DNA of 64,000 bases. It comes from Romanomermis culicivorax (lineage: Eukaryota > Nematoda > Enoplea > Mermithida > Mermithidae). The number at the start of each line of letters is the position of its first letter. Within the stretch, counting starts at the first letter, position 1. The stretch lies in NCBI GenBank assembly GCA_963922205.1, contig CAWUHX010000397.1:62001-126000 (forward strand), in the 5' to 3' direction. The translations under genes were made by a program, and so were the position numbers. Positions 23,219 through 34,216 of this stretch are shown here, in pieces. A model generated the notes under the pieces. The model saw only the letters and a list, made by a program, of their open reading frames with translations. It made no database searches and was not told the origin of the DNA.

Positions 23219-24639
23219 ACAACCCAAAAATAGAAGAAAAAGGATCTTACAGTAAGCAAAATGAAAGAAAGGGAGAGACTTACGTAAGGGTGTCATACCA
23301 TAGTGGTGTTGTGAGAAAAATGGAAAAAATATTTTTTTTGTACCACCACCTAGATGACGGAAAGATTTATGGAGGAAAAATAACAAAAAAAGGGAGAAAA
23401 TAAGAGATTTTTACATACATGTGTTAAATGTGTAAACAGTATGTTAAAAATTTTTTTGAACTGGAGAAGTGAGTAATTCCGACAGTTTCCGGTGAAATAA
23501 GGAAAATTTTTTTTTAGAAGGATACTGTACAGGATTAACAGATCGCAGCCACGTATGAGGTCCAGAATCATATGTGGAGGGTGTAATGTATCATAGGGTC
23601 ATAGACCACCAGCAGTCAGGAGGCTGTCAACCCCTGGAACTGTGATACCAGTACCTGCCTATGGGTATACTCTAGTTAGAGTACAGGTATGGACACAGAC
23701 CTACTTTTACCGAACTGACCCTGAGGGGTACAGTATACCACCTAAGAAGGAGAGAAAAACAGAATAACACCAAATGAAGAAATTTACAGCAGAGGGAAAA
23801 ATATAGGAGACACAAGTGATTACTCAGAGGAAGAATACAGAAAACTCGATACTGGATATATAAAAAGACTCTGAGGGAAACTTGATTCTGTGGGACAAAT
23901 AACTCGACTCTAGGTAATTTATTACTCATAAGGGGCAGTACACACACATGAGGTAATTATTTACACATATAGATCACATTTAGATCACTCGTAAGGGCGA
24001 TTTCCTTCTTACAGTAATAACACTCGATTTTAAGGGAAAATTCCGGCTTAAATTGATGATATTCCGAAATAAGGACCATTTCTCGACTCAATAGGCAGTA
24101 TACCCGAATTAAGGGGGGTTTCGAACTTATTGGATGGCTAGTACCCGATTTTAAGGGGGGCTTGTCCAACTTAAAAATGGGATTCGACCCGACCTGGGGG
24201 TGGTTCCGAGCCAAGGGTGAATTTCGGCACTTAAGGGCCAGCATGTGCAGAAAAATAATAAACAAAACGAACGGAAAACAAATGAGTTCTAAACAAAAAT
24301 GTGACGAAAAACAAAATATCAGCATGATGTAGATCACGTGATGTTAAGAAAATTGAGCGGCATGTGACACATCAATCCTATTAAGCCCTATTCAGAGGTG
24401 AAAAATCCTAGGGTTTTTGTCGGCGACTTTATGGAATGAATAGGCAATTTGTGGGAAGCCCCATTCAGAAGTGAAGAAATCTTGTTATTTTTGTCCATGA
24501 CAGTTGGTGATGGCACTTCTGAATTGGGCCTTACAGTAAGTACAATACGGAAAAAGCTAAGCTCATTACTGTAATCAATAAAACATATTTTCGTCAATGA
24601 GTGGTAAACAGAACGGCTGAGAATTACCTCCAATAACCT
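23219..24639. other. Gene-free stretch, possible LTR or leader of element A
   Basis: No gene is visible. The segment 23980-24240 contains several CCGATTTTAAGGGG-like units spaced 30-60 bp apart, a degenerate repeat. GCCCCATTCAGAAGTG near 24460 and its inverse complement near 24513-24530 form a stem, and a third related copy lies near 24385. No duplicate of this sequence exists elsewhere in the window to prove an LTR. Confidence 0.4.
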
Positions 24640-24852
24640 GACCCTGTTTCATCAAAGAGACTTCAGCTTCAGCTGAGCTACAGCTTAAGCTATAGCAACT
24701 ATAAACTACAGATTAGCTGTTTTTGTAACACTATTGCCGTTAAGCTGCAGCTTAACTGTACACAAAATTATTTCACCCTAACGGAAATTTTTAAAGCTGC
24801 AGGTTAAGCCGCAGCTCAGCTGCAGCGTGAGTTTCTGGGATGAAACGGGCCC
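24640..24852. mobile_element. MITE-like element with GGGCCCGTTTCATC termini
   Basis: Left end GACCCTGTTTCATC and right end (inverse complement) GGGCCCGTTTCATC begin imperfect terminal inverted repeats of about 55 bp. The repeats are rich in AGCTGAGCT and AGCTTAAGC words. Total length is 213 bp with no coding sequence. The target duplication is unclear. Confidence 0.6.
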
Positions 24853-25207
24853 AACATTAAGTTGTCAATATTTCCTGAGCAGCACTCAGGTATGAACGCA
24901 GTTATCCAAATCGATGGTGAATTGTTTTTCACTATCGTGAAATGTTCAGGAATGATGTTTTTCAATGATTTTCGCCCTTATAATCTCATGAAGAAATTCG
25001 ATGTTTTTACAGTATAATGTTTTCCACTAGTAAAAATTGAATGTCGAATTGAATCTACTTTTTTAGTTTTCGCTGCGTCTATCATTTTAGATTCAATGGG
25101 CTATAGTAACACACATTTGTTTCAAAAACGAATTATACCGAAAAGAAATAAAACGATGATCATAGCTTTGATTGTATTCGCTTTATGGTTTGAGATCCGC
25201 TTCCATA

Positions 25208-25804
25208 TCAACGCACGTAACGTTTTTCTGCAGTGTCGACTTTTTTCAGAAATTTGTAACACGATTTGACTATCGTAGACGTATAGATTTTGTAGGCAGA
25301 AATAAATACCAAAATTATGATTACCAAAGTATCATCGAGTTGCCCACTTTCCTCCTCTCGAAAGTCAGGGGATACCTTCTTACGGTTTGTTGTCCAAATT
25401 AGGACAACAATTATCAAATCGAGCAACATTGTCAACAATCTAACAATCACATTGATCAAGACCAAGAATGTATTCATAATTTTGACTGCTAATAAAACCA
25501 AAAAATCCACCAAAAGCCATAAAAACCCGGTCATCGTCCATAAAATGAAACAAATCACTTTTTGTTCAGAATCAATCACAATTCGATCGCTAGTCGTATA
25601 ATGTCTAATCAATAAAATCGATATTAAAATCAAAAAATTCGATAAGACAATCATTTCAATGATACATAGCGACAAAGTTACCGATTTAGATTTTTCCTCT
25701 TTGATTGAACAGCAAAATCTGAAACTTGAATGACTGTTATTGTTGGACGTTGGTGTGCCATTTGGAACGATTTTATTTCGAATCATGATCAAAATGTCGA
25801 ACAC
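25208..25804 (-). CDS. Putative host four-helix membrane protein
   Basis: An uninterrupted frame of about 198 codons. A first in-frame ATG lies at residue 7, and an acceptor-like TTTTGCAG directly precedes the frame, so it may be a second exon or have a spliced 5' UTR. A polar N-terminal segment ends in a Cys-Cys pair. About four hydrophobic helices follow (roughly residues 42-67, 87-110, 112-145 and 158-175), then a basic tail. I do not recognise the family; the layout recalls small tetraspan proteins. It is the only intact, non-transposon-like coding frame of this size in the window. Confidence 0.45.
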   Translation of the reverse strand: MFDILIMIRNKIVPNGTPTSNNNSHSSFRFCCSIKEEKSKSVTLSLCIIEMIVLSNFLILISILLIRHYTTSDRIVIDSEQKVICFILWTMTGFLWLLVDFLVLLAVKIMNTFLVLINVIVRLLTMLLDLIIVVLIWTTNRKKVSPDFREEESGQLDDTLVIIILVFISAYKIYTSTIVKSCYKFLKKVDTAEKRYVR

Positions 25805-26499
25805 TGCAAAATTTCGCTATTATATTGGATCATAGAGAAACTGATATGCAAATTAGCTTATGTCGTCAAGCAACAGATCAACAAAGATTTCTTTCTATGA
25901 ACGACCTTTGATTAATGTTTGACGATAAGCAATCATACGGTCACCATGGTAGATGATTCCAGGAGCTGGCGCCATTTATTTTCTTTTCGGCTTTTCACTA
26001 AACGTAATAAGGAAAAAAAGCTTCAAAAAGAGTTATTTAGTTGATAACCGATAGAATGAAAATTGCGAACGAAGAATGATGGCACTCCTTTCATTGAATC
26101 CTTGAAAACATGGGGTTTCATATGTCCTACCAAATGATCAAAAGGTGTATCGATTTTCCTTCATGCACCCTATTGCGAAATACCGGTTCTTCATTCTGCA
26201 ATGAGTTATTCATTGAACATCACTGAATAAGTTCAGCACTTTCACTGATGATGACTAAAAGGATCAATTTTTAGAATTAGGATTCATAGCTCACCTCTTT
26301 CTTTTTATAAACTTTTGATTAACTGTAGGGGTTTTTGCTAACTGTTTTTTACATTCAACTATTGCTGATACAGTGTGTGTAAGAAGGCTCCTAGGAGATA
26401 GTTCAAAGATATTGAAAATTATGAAAATCTGAGTTCTACATTTCAATGTTGATTATGAAATGTAAATGTGGCACAATAATCTTCGCTTGCAAAAGTAAA
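25805..26499. other. Non-coding sequence upstream of the membrane-protein frame
   Basis: AT-rich with no recognisable gene. It could hold an intron or promoter of the minus-strand frame ending at 25208. Confidence 0.4.
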
Positions 26500-27206
26500 T
26501 AGATGACTTTGCTAAGCCATTGGCTGAAGTGAAATCACTATTATACAATCAATAGTGAGACTTAACTAGGCTTTGCTCTCGTACAGTATGCCATACAGCT
26601 CGTTTTAAGCTAAAGCTAAAAATCCCTTATTAGCCTGTGACACTTACTCAATAGTCAGTGTGATCGATAGGTAGTCCGAAGCTAACAGGGAACATGATGA
26701 GAGAAGATGATCCAAAAATTTTTGGACCGGTCATCTTGGAGTAGTGTTTTGTTATGCGAAGTTTGTTTATTTATGTACATAAATTGACAAAAAAAAAGAA
26801 AAAAGCAAATTGATACTCAAACTGTGACGACAAGAAACGTGTGCAACTTCGGGTCGAGTGCAACATAAACGAGATCTAAACCAACATAACCATGAACGTC
26901 AAGGCTCTGTAAATGGATGTCCAATAAAAACCAAAAGTTGATCAAAACAATAGAAACAAGTTGCTTACTAGTGCAAAAACGCACAGATCCCGAAACAAAG
27001 GAAACCAATAATGGCAAAATTAACGATTGAACTGACATTTACGACTGGCTTGATACGGAGCGCGGGCATTCGGCCATAACCTTGGATTTCTAGGAAACAA
27101 GAAAGCTTCATAAATTTGGGGCGCCGAGGGTGGGCCTAAGCTAAGTCTCACCATTGATCGTATAATAGTGATTTCACTTCCGCCAATGGCCTAGCAAAAT
27201 CATCTA
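26500..27206. mobile_element. TIR element with about 73-bp inverted repeats
   Basis: The segment 26500-26571 is repeated in inverse orientation at 27133-27206 with about seven differences and one indel. The ends are TAGATGA...TCATCTA, so a TA dinucleotide flanks each terminus, as in Tc1/mariner-type insertions. The 707-bp element has an interior of about 560 bp with one short frame (26817-27038) that I cannot relate to a transposase. Confidence 0.65.
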
Positions 27207-27289
27207 TTATATGACACAATGGTTCGACTTAAGTAGGCTTGTTTAAAGCTTTAGTACATACCTTATTAGCAAAAACTGCATTGGTGAAA

Positions 27290-27360
27290 TTCGGTGCAAT
27301 ATTCTTGTACTATTGTATTGTACTATTGTATTGTATTGTATTGTATTCGGTGCAATATTC
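27290..27360. repeat. ATTGT microsatellite flanked by a 15-bp direct repeat
   Basis: TTCGGTGCAATATTC occurs at 27290-27304 and 27346-27360. Between them lie about eight degenerate TATTG/ATTGT units. Confidence 0.85.
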
Positions 27361-27429
27361 ATTGAAAAGTTTTTGAGTTTTGACTACAGTTAGCTTGTTT
27401 TAAGATCATGGTAAGCGGAAGGCCACTGG

Positions 27430-27644
27430 TTAATGTTTAGAAGCAGAAGCAGAACGGGTTGAATGGGCTTTATGAAAAGTGGTATCTATTCCTGAGGCTT
27501 GCAAAACCGCCTGGATCCATCTAGATAAGGTGTCGATGACGTGACAGCTTTAATTGGTTTTGATAAGGATAAAAAACAGCACACAATTGTGGTGACTCTC
27601 AGACTTTTTGTTACGTTTAAATACAATTTCCAGTGCCTGTAAGG
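27430..27644 (-). pseudogene. DIRS tyrosine recombinase, C-terminal fragment
   Basis: Translation from 27644 downward continues the recombinase that is cut at 31884 by element B. It passes through KLYLNVTKSLR, then after one frameshift WIQAVLQ and AHSTRSAS, the H-x-x-R catalytic box of tyrosine recombinases. A TAA at 27430-27432 ends it before the region where the nucleophilic Tyr is expected. The enzyme would integrate circular element DNA by strand exchange, but this copy cannot. Confidence 0.8.
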
Positions 27645-28512
27645 TGTAACGCCCAAATGAGGGAATTGGTTGGATTTCACTCTAATTTCTAGGATACTTT
27701 TACTTGTCCTATATAATCCATCCACGAAGCCCTTGGGGGATAACATGACACAATACTACGACAATAAAGGACAATTAAAAAAAACAATGTCGCCGATGGC
27801 TTTATGCTTAGTGGGACGTCCCAAATTATGTGAATAGACAATTCTTGCTTTTACATGCAGAATTTAAAACACACAAAAACCTAACTTGTTTCACTATGTT
27901 TCCATCTTTTATACTGCTTCTTTATACCATGCCTTTACCCCATGGGAGGTCCGCTTCCGTCTTGCTTTCCTAACCAATCATTGCTTCGCTTTGCTTTCGT
28001 TTACTGTATGCTTTTATTACTATGCCTTCATGTTTTAATTTGTGCTTAACTTCCACGCCTACATGCTTTAGTTTACCATATGCTTAGCCACGCCTACATA
28101 TTTATAGTTTTTCGTGTGTTTTACTGTTTTCCATGTGTTCTATTTGAGTCTTGCATCTGGGTTGGGGTTTTCACATTTTCTTACATGGGCAGGTGTTTTT
28201 ACAACCCTGAGGGGGATACTGTATTTCTTGGGAATGTGTATCTTCATGTGACATGAGTGGGTTATAGGACCAGGTGCCGATGTGTGGAATTATTATGCAA
28301 GGATTCCTAATTGGGTTGATAATGGATTTTGGTACAAGAACGTTCAAAACAAAATACTTTTGCAATACTTGGGAAAAATGTACAGGGTGTCAACAAGACG
28401 AAAAACCAGACATACTCGAGGAAATACATCATGAATAAAATTATATACAGTAATCCGATTTACATGTTGTACCCTATGAGTTTTACTCTAATGTGTTATC
28501 ACCTATTTTACA
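27645..28512 (-). repeat. 3' LTR of element B
   Basis: An 868-bp repeat with TGTAA...TTACA termini on the minus strand. It is preceded by the polypurine tract at 28513-28525. About 97 percent identical to the 5' LTR overall, with a long central stretch showing no differences. Confidence 0.96.
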
Positions 28513-28525
28513 TTCCCCTCCTTCC
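28513..28525 (-). promoter_or_regulatory. Polypurine tract of element B
   Basis: GGAAGGAGGGGAA on the minus strand abuts the TG start of the 3' LTR. This is the usual primer site for plus-strand DNA synthesis. Confidence 0.85.
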
Positions 28526-28589
28526 AAAATTGAACGTCCTCGTTCAGTGGGGGTTTCGACGAAGGGAGGGTTGTCGGGTGGGACGTTGT

Positions 28590-28879
28590 GTGGTGGTGCA
28601 GAAGATTAGTCTTACTCAAGCTTGTGGCTGATAACATCAGGTTGTGTCAGGTCGAAGACTTGGACAAATAGTGGAGATGGGGATTTTGTCTTTAGGATTG
28701 ACCCACAGATTGTACATCAAGGGGAATTGCTTTGTGGTGGTGGAAAAGATTAGTCTTACTTGAACTCGCAGCTGATAACATCAGGTCGTGTCAGGTCAAA
28801 GACTTGGACAAATAGTGGAGATGGGGATTTCGTCTGGACGATTGACCCGCAGATTGTACATCAAGGGGAATTGCTTTGA
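28590..28879 (-). repeat. 145-bp tandem duplication in the pol remnant of B
   Basis: Units 28590-28734 and 28735-28879 are about 90 percent identical. Each spans the joint between the RT start (SNSPWCT-type motif) and a short downstream pol tail, so the duplication copies the deletion junction. Confidence 0.85.
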
Positions 28880-29784
28880 CTGATAACATTAGCTTTCTCA
28901 AGTTGCTCAACTTGTTGTTTGATGATTTGTTTTGCTTTTGGTGGTTTCCAAAAAATTGGTTCATAATTATTTGTATCAATGCAGTGGGAGACAAGTGTCC
29001 TGCGACTCACATTCGTTTTCAATTCAGTGTAAAGGGTGGGGTATTTGGATAAGAAATTTATTAGCTCAGCTTTTTCTGTTTCATTCAGGTCACTCTGGGT
29101 CAAATCTACTCTGCCTTTTACCCATGTGAATGTATTGAGCCATTTCCATTCGTCTTGAGTGGGGAAGTGAGATTGAGCAGGTGAATTTTTCACCGGAAGG
29201 AGACAAGAAACAGGGCCGATGCATGTATCAGGATAGGGGATTTGGGGCTTGCTGATGATGTTTGAGACAGAACCGCAGATACTACTATTTTCACTTTGGG
29301 AAATTCTAGCTGCAAAATGAACTCTACAATTTTTTCTTGCTTTGGCGGTAGGAAGAGAAGTTTTTCGCTGGCAGAATGTGTAGGGGTCTGTGGTGAGGCC
29401 ATGCAACAGTGAAAACATTGGGCGTTCTTTTCTGTATGCTGGTTCAGATTTAGACGTCTCACTGGTTCCAGGATGTTTACGTTTCTATGGAGTTTTATTG
29501 TCTTCTGGTAGAGAGGATATTGATTTTAACATATCATTGCTTTTTGGTGATGCAATTTTTGAAGTGCCGCCCCTATCAGGAACAGGTAGGTCAAGGACGT
29601 ACTGGCAGTCAGAATGCTTATGAATGTTGGGCGAAATTGTACCTAAAGTATGTTGAGTTCCATGCTGGACAGTGGGCAATGTGGGGTACAGGGCTGGTCA
29701 TCTATGTTCATTTGTGGTGGGGGTAGTCTCTCCTCAATGCCATTTTGGTCGTTATAGGTCATTTGGTTGGGGCAATATCTACTC
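28861..29784 (-). pseudogene. RT N-terminal fragment of element B
   Basis: The frame 28861-29418 matches D (59115-59492) and E (35950-36282) in the linker and RT start: NFLSKYP, a SHCIDT-type motif, then KQIIKQQVEQLEKANVIS and SNSP. It stops before the VDFR and YxDD blocks. Upstream (29485-29679 and a second frame 29190-29462) the linker is frameshifted. Protease is not recognisable between this and Gag. Confidence 0.85.
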
Positions 29785-29852
29785 TTTTGACCTTTCTGCT
29801 TACAAAGCAAACATTCTACGTTAGAGTAGCTTTCGGATATGCAAGGGTTCGA

Positions 29853-30837
29853 TCAGTGACCTGTCTGATAACAGTGGATGTATCTGCTTTTACACTTTCG
29901 AGTGACATGATTATTCCTAAAGCAAATTTTGCATGATTTCAGAGTACCTGGTGAATTACAATTTCTGGCTAAATGGCCGACTTGCCCCCATTGAAAACAT
30001 GTGATTTGTCTCAAGTTACTATTATCATGCTGGGGTTGAGTTTGAGAATTTGGCATTATTTCCAATTGCAATTCCCTGACTTGTTGGTCTAACCTATGTA
30101 GGATTCCCTGTTGTTCAGTGTGGTTGCCTAATGAAAAAATGGGTTCCAATTCGGGGGACATGGAGGGTATGTGGTTAGATTTCAATCCATTTCAGAAAAT
30201 TTGTTGTTCGACATAAGCTGCCTTGTCAGACATTTCTGTTAGGGTTGTGAATCGTCTGTACTTCAGTGCCTCTCTAATTTCCTTTTGCATGCCTTTGACA
30301 AAAAGGGGTTTGATTAGCATTTCACGTGCATCTGAATCGAAATTGGGGTAAGCAAGGGTTGCTAGATGTTCGAGGTCAAACAAAAATTGGGTTACAGTTT
30401 CTGATCTTATTTGCTTGTGGGTTTCCAGAATTTTCTAAACTCTTAAATTTTGCTAATGCGGCGCCACCCAAATGAATTTTAAAACATGCTAATTTTAGTT
30501 GCCCATCAGTATCTTTCACCCCTTGTAGTACCATAAACTGCTCTAGTCGTTTGCTCCACTCACTAAAATGTTGGGTTACTCCACCTGTAAATACTGTAGG
30601 TTTTGCATAAAAATTGTTTGCCATATTGTTACCTATATTGGCTGTTCTTAAATCCTCGATCAGGGTGGGATTCACAGTGTTTTGGCTCAATTGTGTGCAT
30701 AGTTTTTTGATTTGCTCTCTTACAATTTCTGCCAAGTGGTCTTGTGTATGGCAAGTCATTTTCAATTCGTGTTTGGGTGGGTGCTTTGAAATTACACTTT
30801 TTGCCTGGCGTTCAATTTGTAGGAATGTGTCACTCAA
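29853..30837 (-). pseudogene. Gag of element B
   Basis: The frames 30376-30837, 30192-30383 and 29853-30185 form a capsid (HFSEWSKRLEQF, LEHLATLAYPNFDSDAR, KPLFVKGM) followed by zinc knuckles. The first has lost its second Cys (CFQWG). The second, C-x2-C-x4-H-x4-C at CKIC...C, is intact. A later one has Gln in place of His. Capsid and knuckle order match elements A and E. Confidence 0.85.
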
Positions 30838-30990
30838 TGTTTCATTAGGGGTGTTTTCCAGTTTGGATGCTCAGGAATTAGTTATCACTCTACGGTGGGG
30901 GGAAAAATGCTTTACATTTGCTAAAATTACATGCTATGATTGCCCCAGTAAAGGATGCACCTTAATGGAGCAGGGAATTCCAGCCGTTAT

Positions 30991-31010
30991 GATAGGGTAG
31001 GGTCACCAAA
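30991..31010 (-). promoter_or_regulatory. Primer-binding site of element B
   Basis: TTTGGTGACCCTACC on the minus strand begins about five bases after the 5' LTR end. TGGTGACC-type sites pair with a tRNA 3' end. Element E has the same TGGTGACC core. Confidence 0.8.
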
Positions 31011-31014
31011 AATA

Positions 31015-31883
31015 TGTAATGCCCAAATGAGGGAATTGGTTGAGCTTCACTCTAATTTCTATGATACTTTTACTTGTCCTATATAATCGATCCACGAAGC
31101 CTTTGGGGTGATAACACGACACAATACTACGACAATAAAGGACAATTAAAAAAAACAATGTCGCCGATGGCTTTATGCTTAGTGGGACGTCCCAAATTAT
31201 GTGAATAGACAATTCTTGCTTTTACATGCAGAATTTAAAACACACAAAAACCTAACTTGTTTCACTATGTTTCCATCTTTTATACTGCTTCTTTATACCA
31301 TGCCTTTACCCCATGGGAGGTCCGCTTCCGTCTTGCTTTCCTAACCAATCATTGCTTCGCTTTGCTTTCGTTTACTGTATGCTTTTATTACTATGCCTTC
31401 ATGTTTTAATTTGTGCTTAACTTCCACGCCTACATGCTTTAGTTTACCATATGCTTAGCCACGCCTACATATTTATAGTTTTTCGTGTGTTTTACTGTTT
31501 TCCATGTGTTCTATTTGAGTCTTGCATCTGGGTTGGGGTTTTCACATTTTCTTACATGGGCAGGTGTTTTTACAACCCTGAGGGGGATACTGTATTTCTT
31601 GGGAATGTGTATCTTCATGTGACATGAGTGGGTTATAGGACCAGGTGCCGATGTGTGGAATTATTATGCAAGGATTCCTGATTGGGTCGATAATGGATTT
31701 TGAGTACAAGAACATTCAATACAAAGTACTTATGCAATACTTGAGAAAAATGTACAGGGTGTCAACAAGACGAAAAACCAGACATACTCAAGAAAATACA
31801 TCACGAATAAAATTATATACAAAAATCTGATTTACATGTTGTACCCTATGAGTTTGCTTTAATGGGTTATCACCTATCTTACA
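31015..31883 (-). repeat. 5' LTR of element B
   Basis: An 869-bp partner of 27645-28512 with the same TG...CA ends. Differences from the 3' LTR cluster near both ends. Confidence 0.96.
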
Positions 31884-32508
31884 AAGGGCAGAGGTTGTTA
31901 TTTTGATAAAATTTATATATTTTTTCTATCAGAGGTGCACCAAAATGAGATGTTTTTGTATGTTCTGCTATTGTGAGCTGGATGTAATCATCAAAGAAGC
32001 AGATATGGTTTACGCCAATTTTTTGTATTTCTGAAACTCTTTGAGGACAACTGAGAGCAAGAAGCATAACTGTTTTGAACATTAGAGATTTGAAGTTCGA
32101 CTTTTCGTCCTAGTGCAGTGAATCGAGATAAGATAAAACTTGTGCTACATCCCAAGTTGAAAGGTATTGGGGTTTTGAGGGAATTTAGCTAGCAACACCT
32201 TTCATAAAACGAAAAATCAAATTTTCCTCAAATTTAATGCCCAATTCAGCTAAAAAAGTGACAATAGCAGATTTATGACCAGAAATCATTTGATACTACA
32301 ACCCAGTACTAAATAAATGGTGAAGGTAATTTACAAATTGACCCGTAGAAATCTGAAGGGGACTAATTTTTTGTTCAAGACACCAGCGATGCCATCTTTT
32401 AACAGCTGTGTTGTAATGTTTTGCGGTATTTGCCCAGGAATGAAGCATAACTATTGCAGCCTTTTGTGAAATTCCTTTGCTTTCCCAATCTTTCCTGATA
32501 TCTTCCAA
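31884..32508 (-). pseudogene. DIRS tyrosine recombinase, N-terminal and middle part
   Basis: The frame 32296-32508 is the helical core-binding domain (YNTAVKRWHRWC). After stops, 31879-32082 holds the start of the catalytic domain with ALSCPQRVSEI, whose Arg is the first catalytic residue. The coding continues across element B into 27430-27644. Two in-frame stops lie near 32220 and 32110. Confidence 0.82.
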
Positions 32509-34212
32509 GCTGAAAGATAAAGCATGTGATTTTCTAGCAGATGGTGAGGATTGCCCTCATGATCTGCCAATAAGCTGCTGTGTTGTGGAAGCAGAAAAGG
32601 AAAGTCGATGCCCAATGCTAACAACAGTGGCCACCAAGGTTGAGTGACCCAAACTGGGGCAATCAGGCACAATCGCACTTCGTCTCGGTGTACTTTGTTC
32701 AAAACGCGGCCTATAAGACAAAAAGCAGGAAGAGCATAAGCATCATTTTTCTATGCAATTGAGAAAGCGTCTACTGCAAGGGCATCAGGATCCGGTTTCC
32801 AAGAATTAAAATCTTTTGTTTGAGTATTAGTGCGACTAGCGAAAATGTCTATGAGAAAAGGGTCTCAGATATTGCTAATTTCAAGAAAAATTTGCCGATT
32901 TAATCTCCAATCACTTGCATTGGAGAAGTGCCTAGAATGCCAGTCTGCTTCTAAATTCTTTTTGCCTGGCAAGTGATTTACCTCAATGAACAGGTGATGG
33001 ATAAGACACCATGTCCATATCTTAATGGCAAGGTTGCAGAGATATTTACTTAGTGTACCACCATGATTGTTTAAATAGGCTACTGCGAATGAATTATCTA
33101 ATATTAAAGCAACTGCTGTATCTTTAAGATTTCCAGCAAATAATTTAAGTCGGAAAAATGCTGCAAGTAATTCTTTCTAATTAATATGCATAGTGCACTC
33201 CTTGGGAGCCCATTTACTGGATCTGGAGATGCCATTACAGAATGCTCCCCAACCCAAGTTAGAAGCATCAGTAAAAATTGTAAGAGTGATTTTGATTGGA
33301 AAATAGATTTGCCATTCCAATGTACTAATTGTGTTAGCCATAAGCTTAGCTCATTTTTTGCATCTTGTGTTAGTGAAATGTACTTACTATAATTAAGCGT
33401 TTTGTTTAAGCTATCAATGAGACATTTTTGTAGATTCCATGTGAATAAGCTGGCTCCAAATATCCCGAAGCTAGCTGTAGTAAATCGGCCAAGAAAGCGA
33501 GCCAAGTCAAGAAAACAAAAAAAGTTGGCCGAGAGAAGTATTCTGCATTCATGATGAATTGTTCGGTTTTTATCATGGAGAAGACTGAATGTCATTTGCT
33601 TTAAATGAATATTTAGACCCAAAAAAGTGATGAGTTGACTCGGTTTAAGTTCAGATTTTTCTGTATTAATAATGAAGCCCAAGTTTTCTAAAAGTGTTTT
33701 TAGTAATGCAATATTTTCAATCAGCTTAGTTTGAGATGAATTAATGACAAGAATATCATCTAAATAAATGATAATTCGTAAGCCAAGTTGGCGAGCAACA
33801 GCTGCAAAAGGCTTCAGCATTTTTGTTAAGACTCTGGGAGTGGGTGAAAGTCCAAAGGGCAAACATGTGAAATGATACATTTTGTTATTCCATTCAAAAC
33901 ACAGATGATTATGATCAAATTTTGAGATAGGGATGGCAAAATATGCATCCTTCAAATCAATTTTAGCGATTAAATCATTGATTTGAAGCAAATCGTTTAA
34001 CATAAAAAGACCTTCCATCTTAAAGTGTTCGTAAAATAGGAATTTGAAGTCCGCAAATTAATGACAGGTCTTAATTCCCCATTTTTCTTGGGAACAAAGG
34101 AAATATGAGACACCCAAAGTACTTCTGATTCATCAATTACCGTTTCAATAGCTTTCCTATCAAGAAGTAACTTAATCTCATTATCAATTTGCACTTTGTC
34201 TTTCACATTAAA
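32451..34212 (-). pseudogene. DIRS reverse transcriptase and RNase H
   Basis: The frame 33997-34206 begins with KLLLDRKAI and FVPKKNGELRPVINLR. The frame 33104-34018 has KIDLKDAYF, LPFGLSP, an intact IIYLDDILV box and ITFLGLNI. RNase H follows in another frame, with a LGWGAF-type start near 33260 and an EADWHSR-type end near 32935. The frame 32451-32702 carries a DIRS-typical VWVTQPWWPLL segment. DIRS elements lack integrase and use the recombinase encoded downstream. Confidence 0.9.
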
Positions 34213-34216
34213 AATG

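Larger units (their letters stand above)
27645..31883 (-). mobile_element. LTR retrotransposon B, internally deleted, complete ends
   Basis: Bounded by LTRs at 27645-28512 and 31015-31883 and flanked by AAGG on both sides (27641-27644 and 31884-31887). The internal part has a primer-binding site, gag, the beginning of RT and a short pol tail. Protease, most of RT, RNase H, integrase and any envelope-like gene have been deleted. It sits inside the DIRS recombinase gene. Confidence 0.95.

Noticed and set aside
25803-27038. Two-exon gene joining 26969-27038 to 25208-25803
   Set aside because: A donor-like GTAAGC at 26963-26968 and the acceptor give an open joint, but the first exon lies inside the 26500-27206 TIR element and no other support exists.
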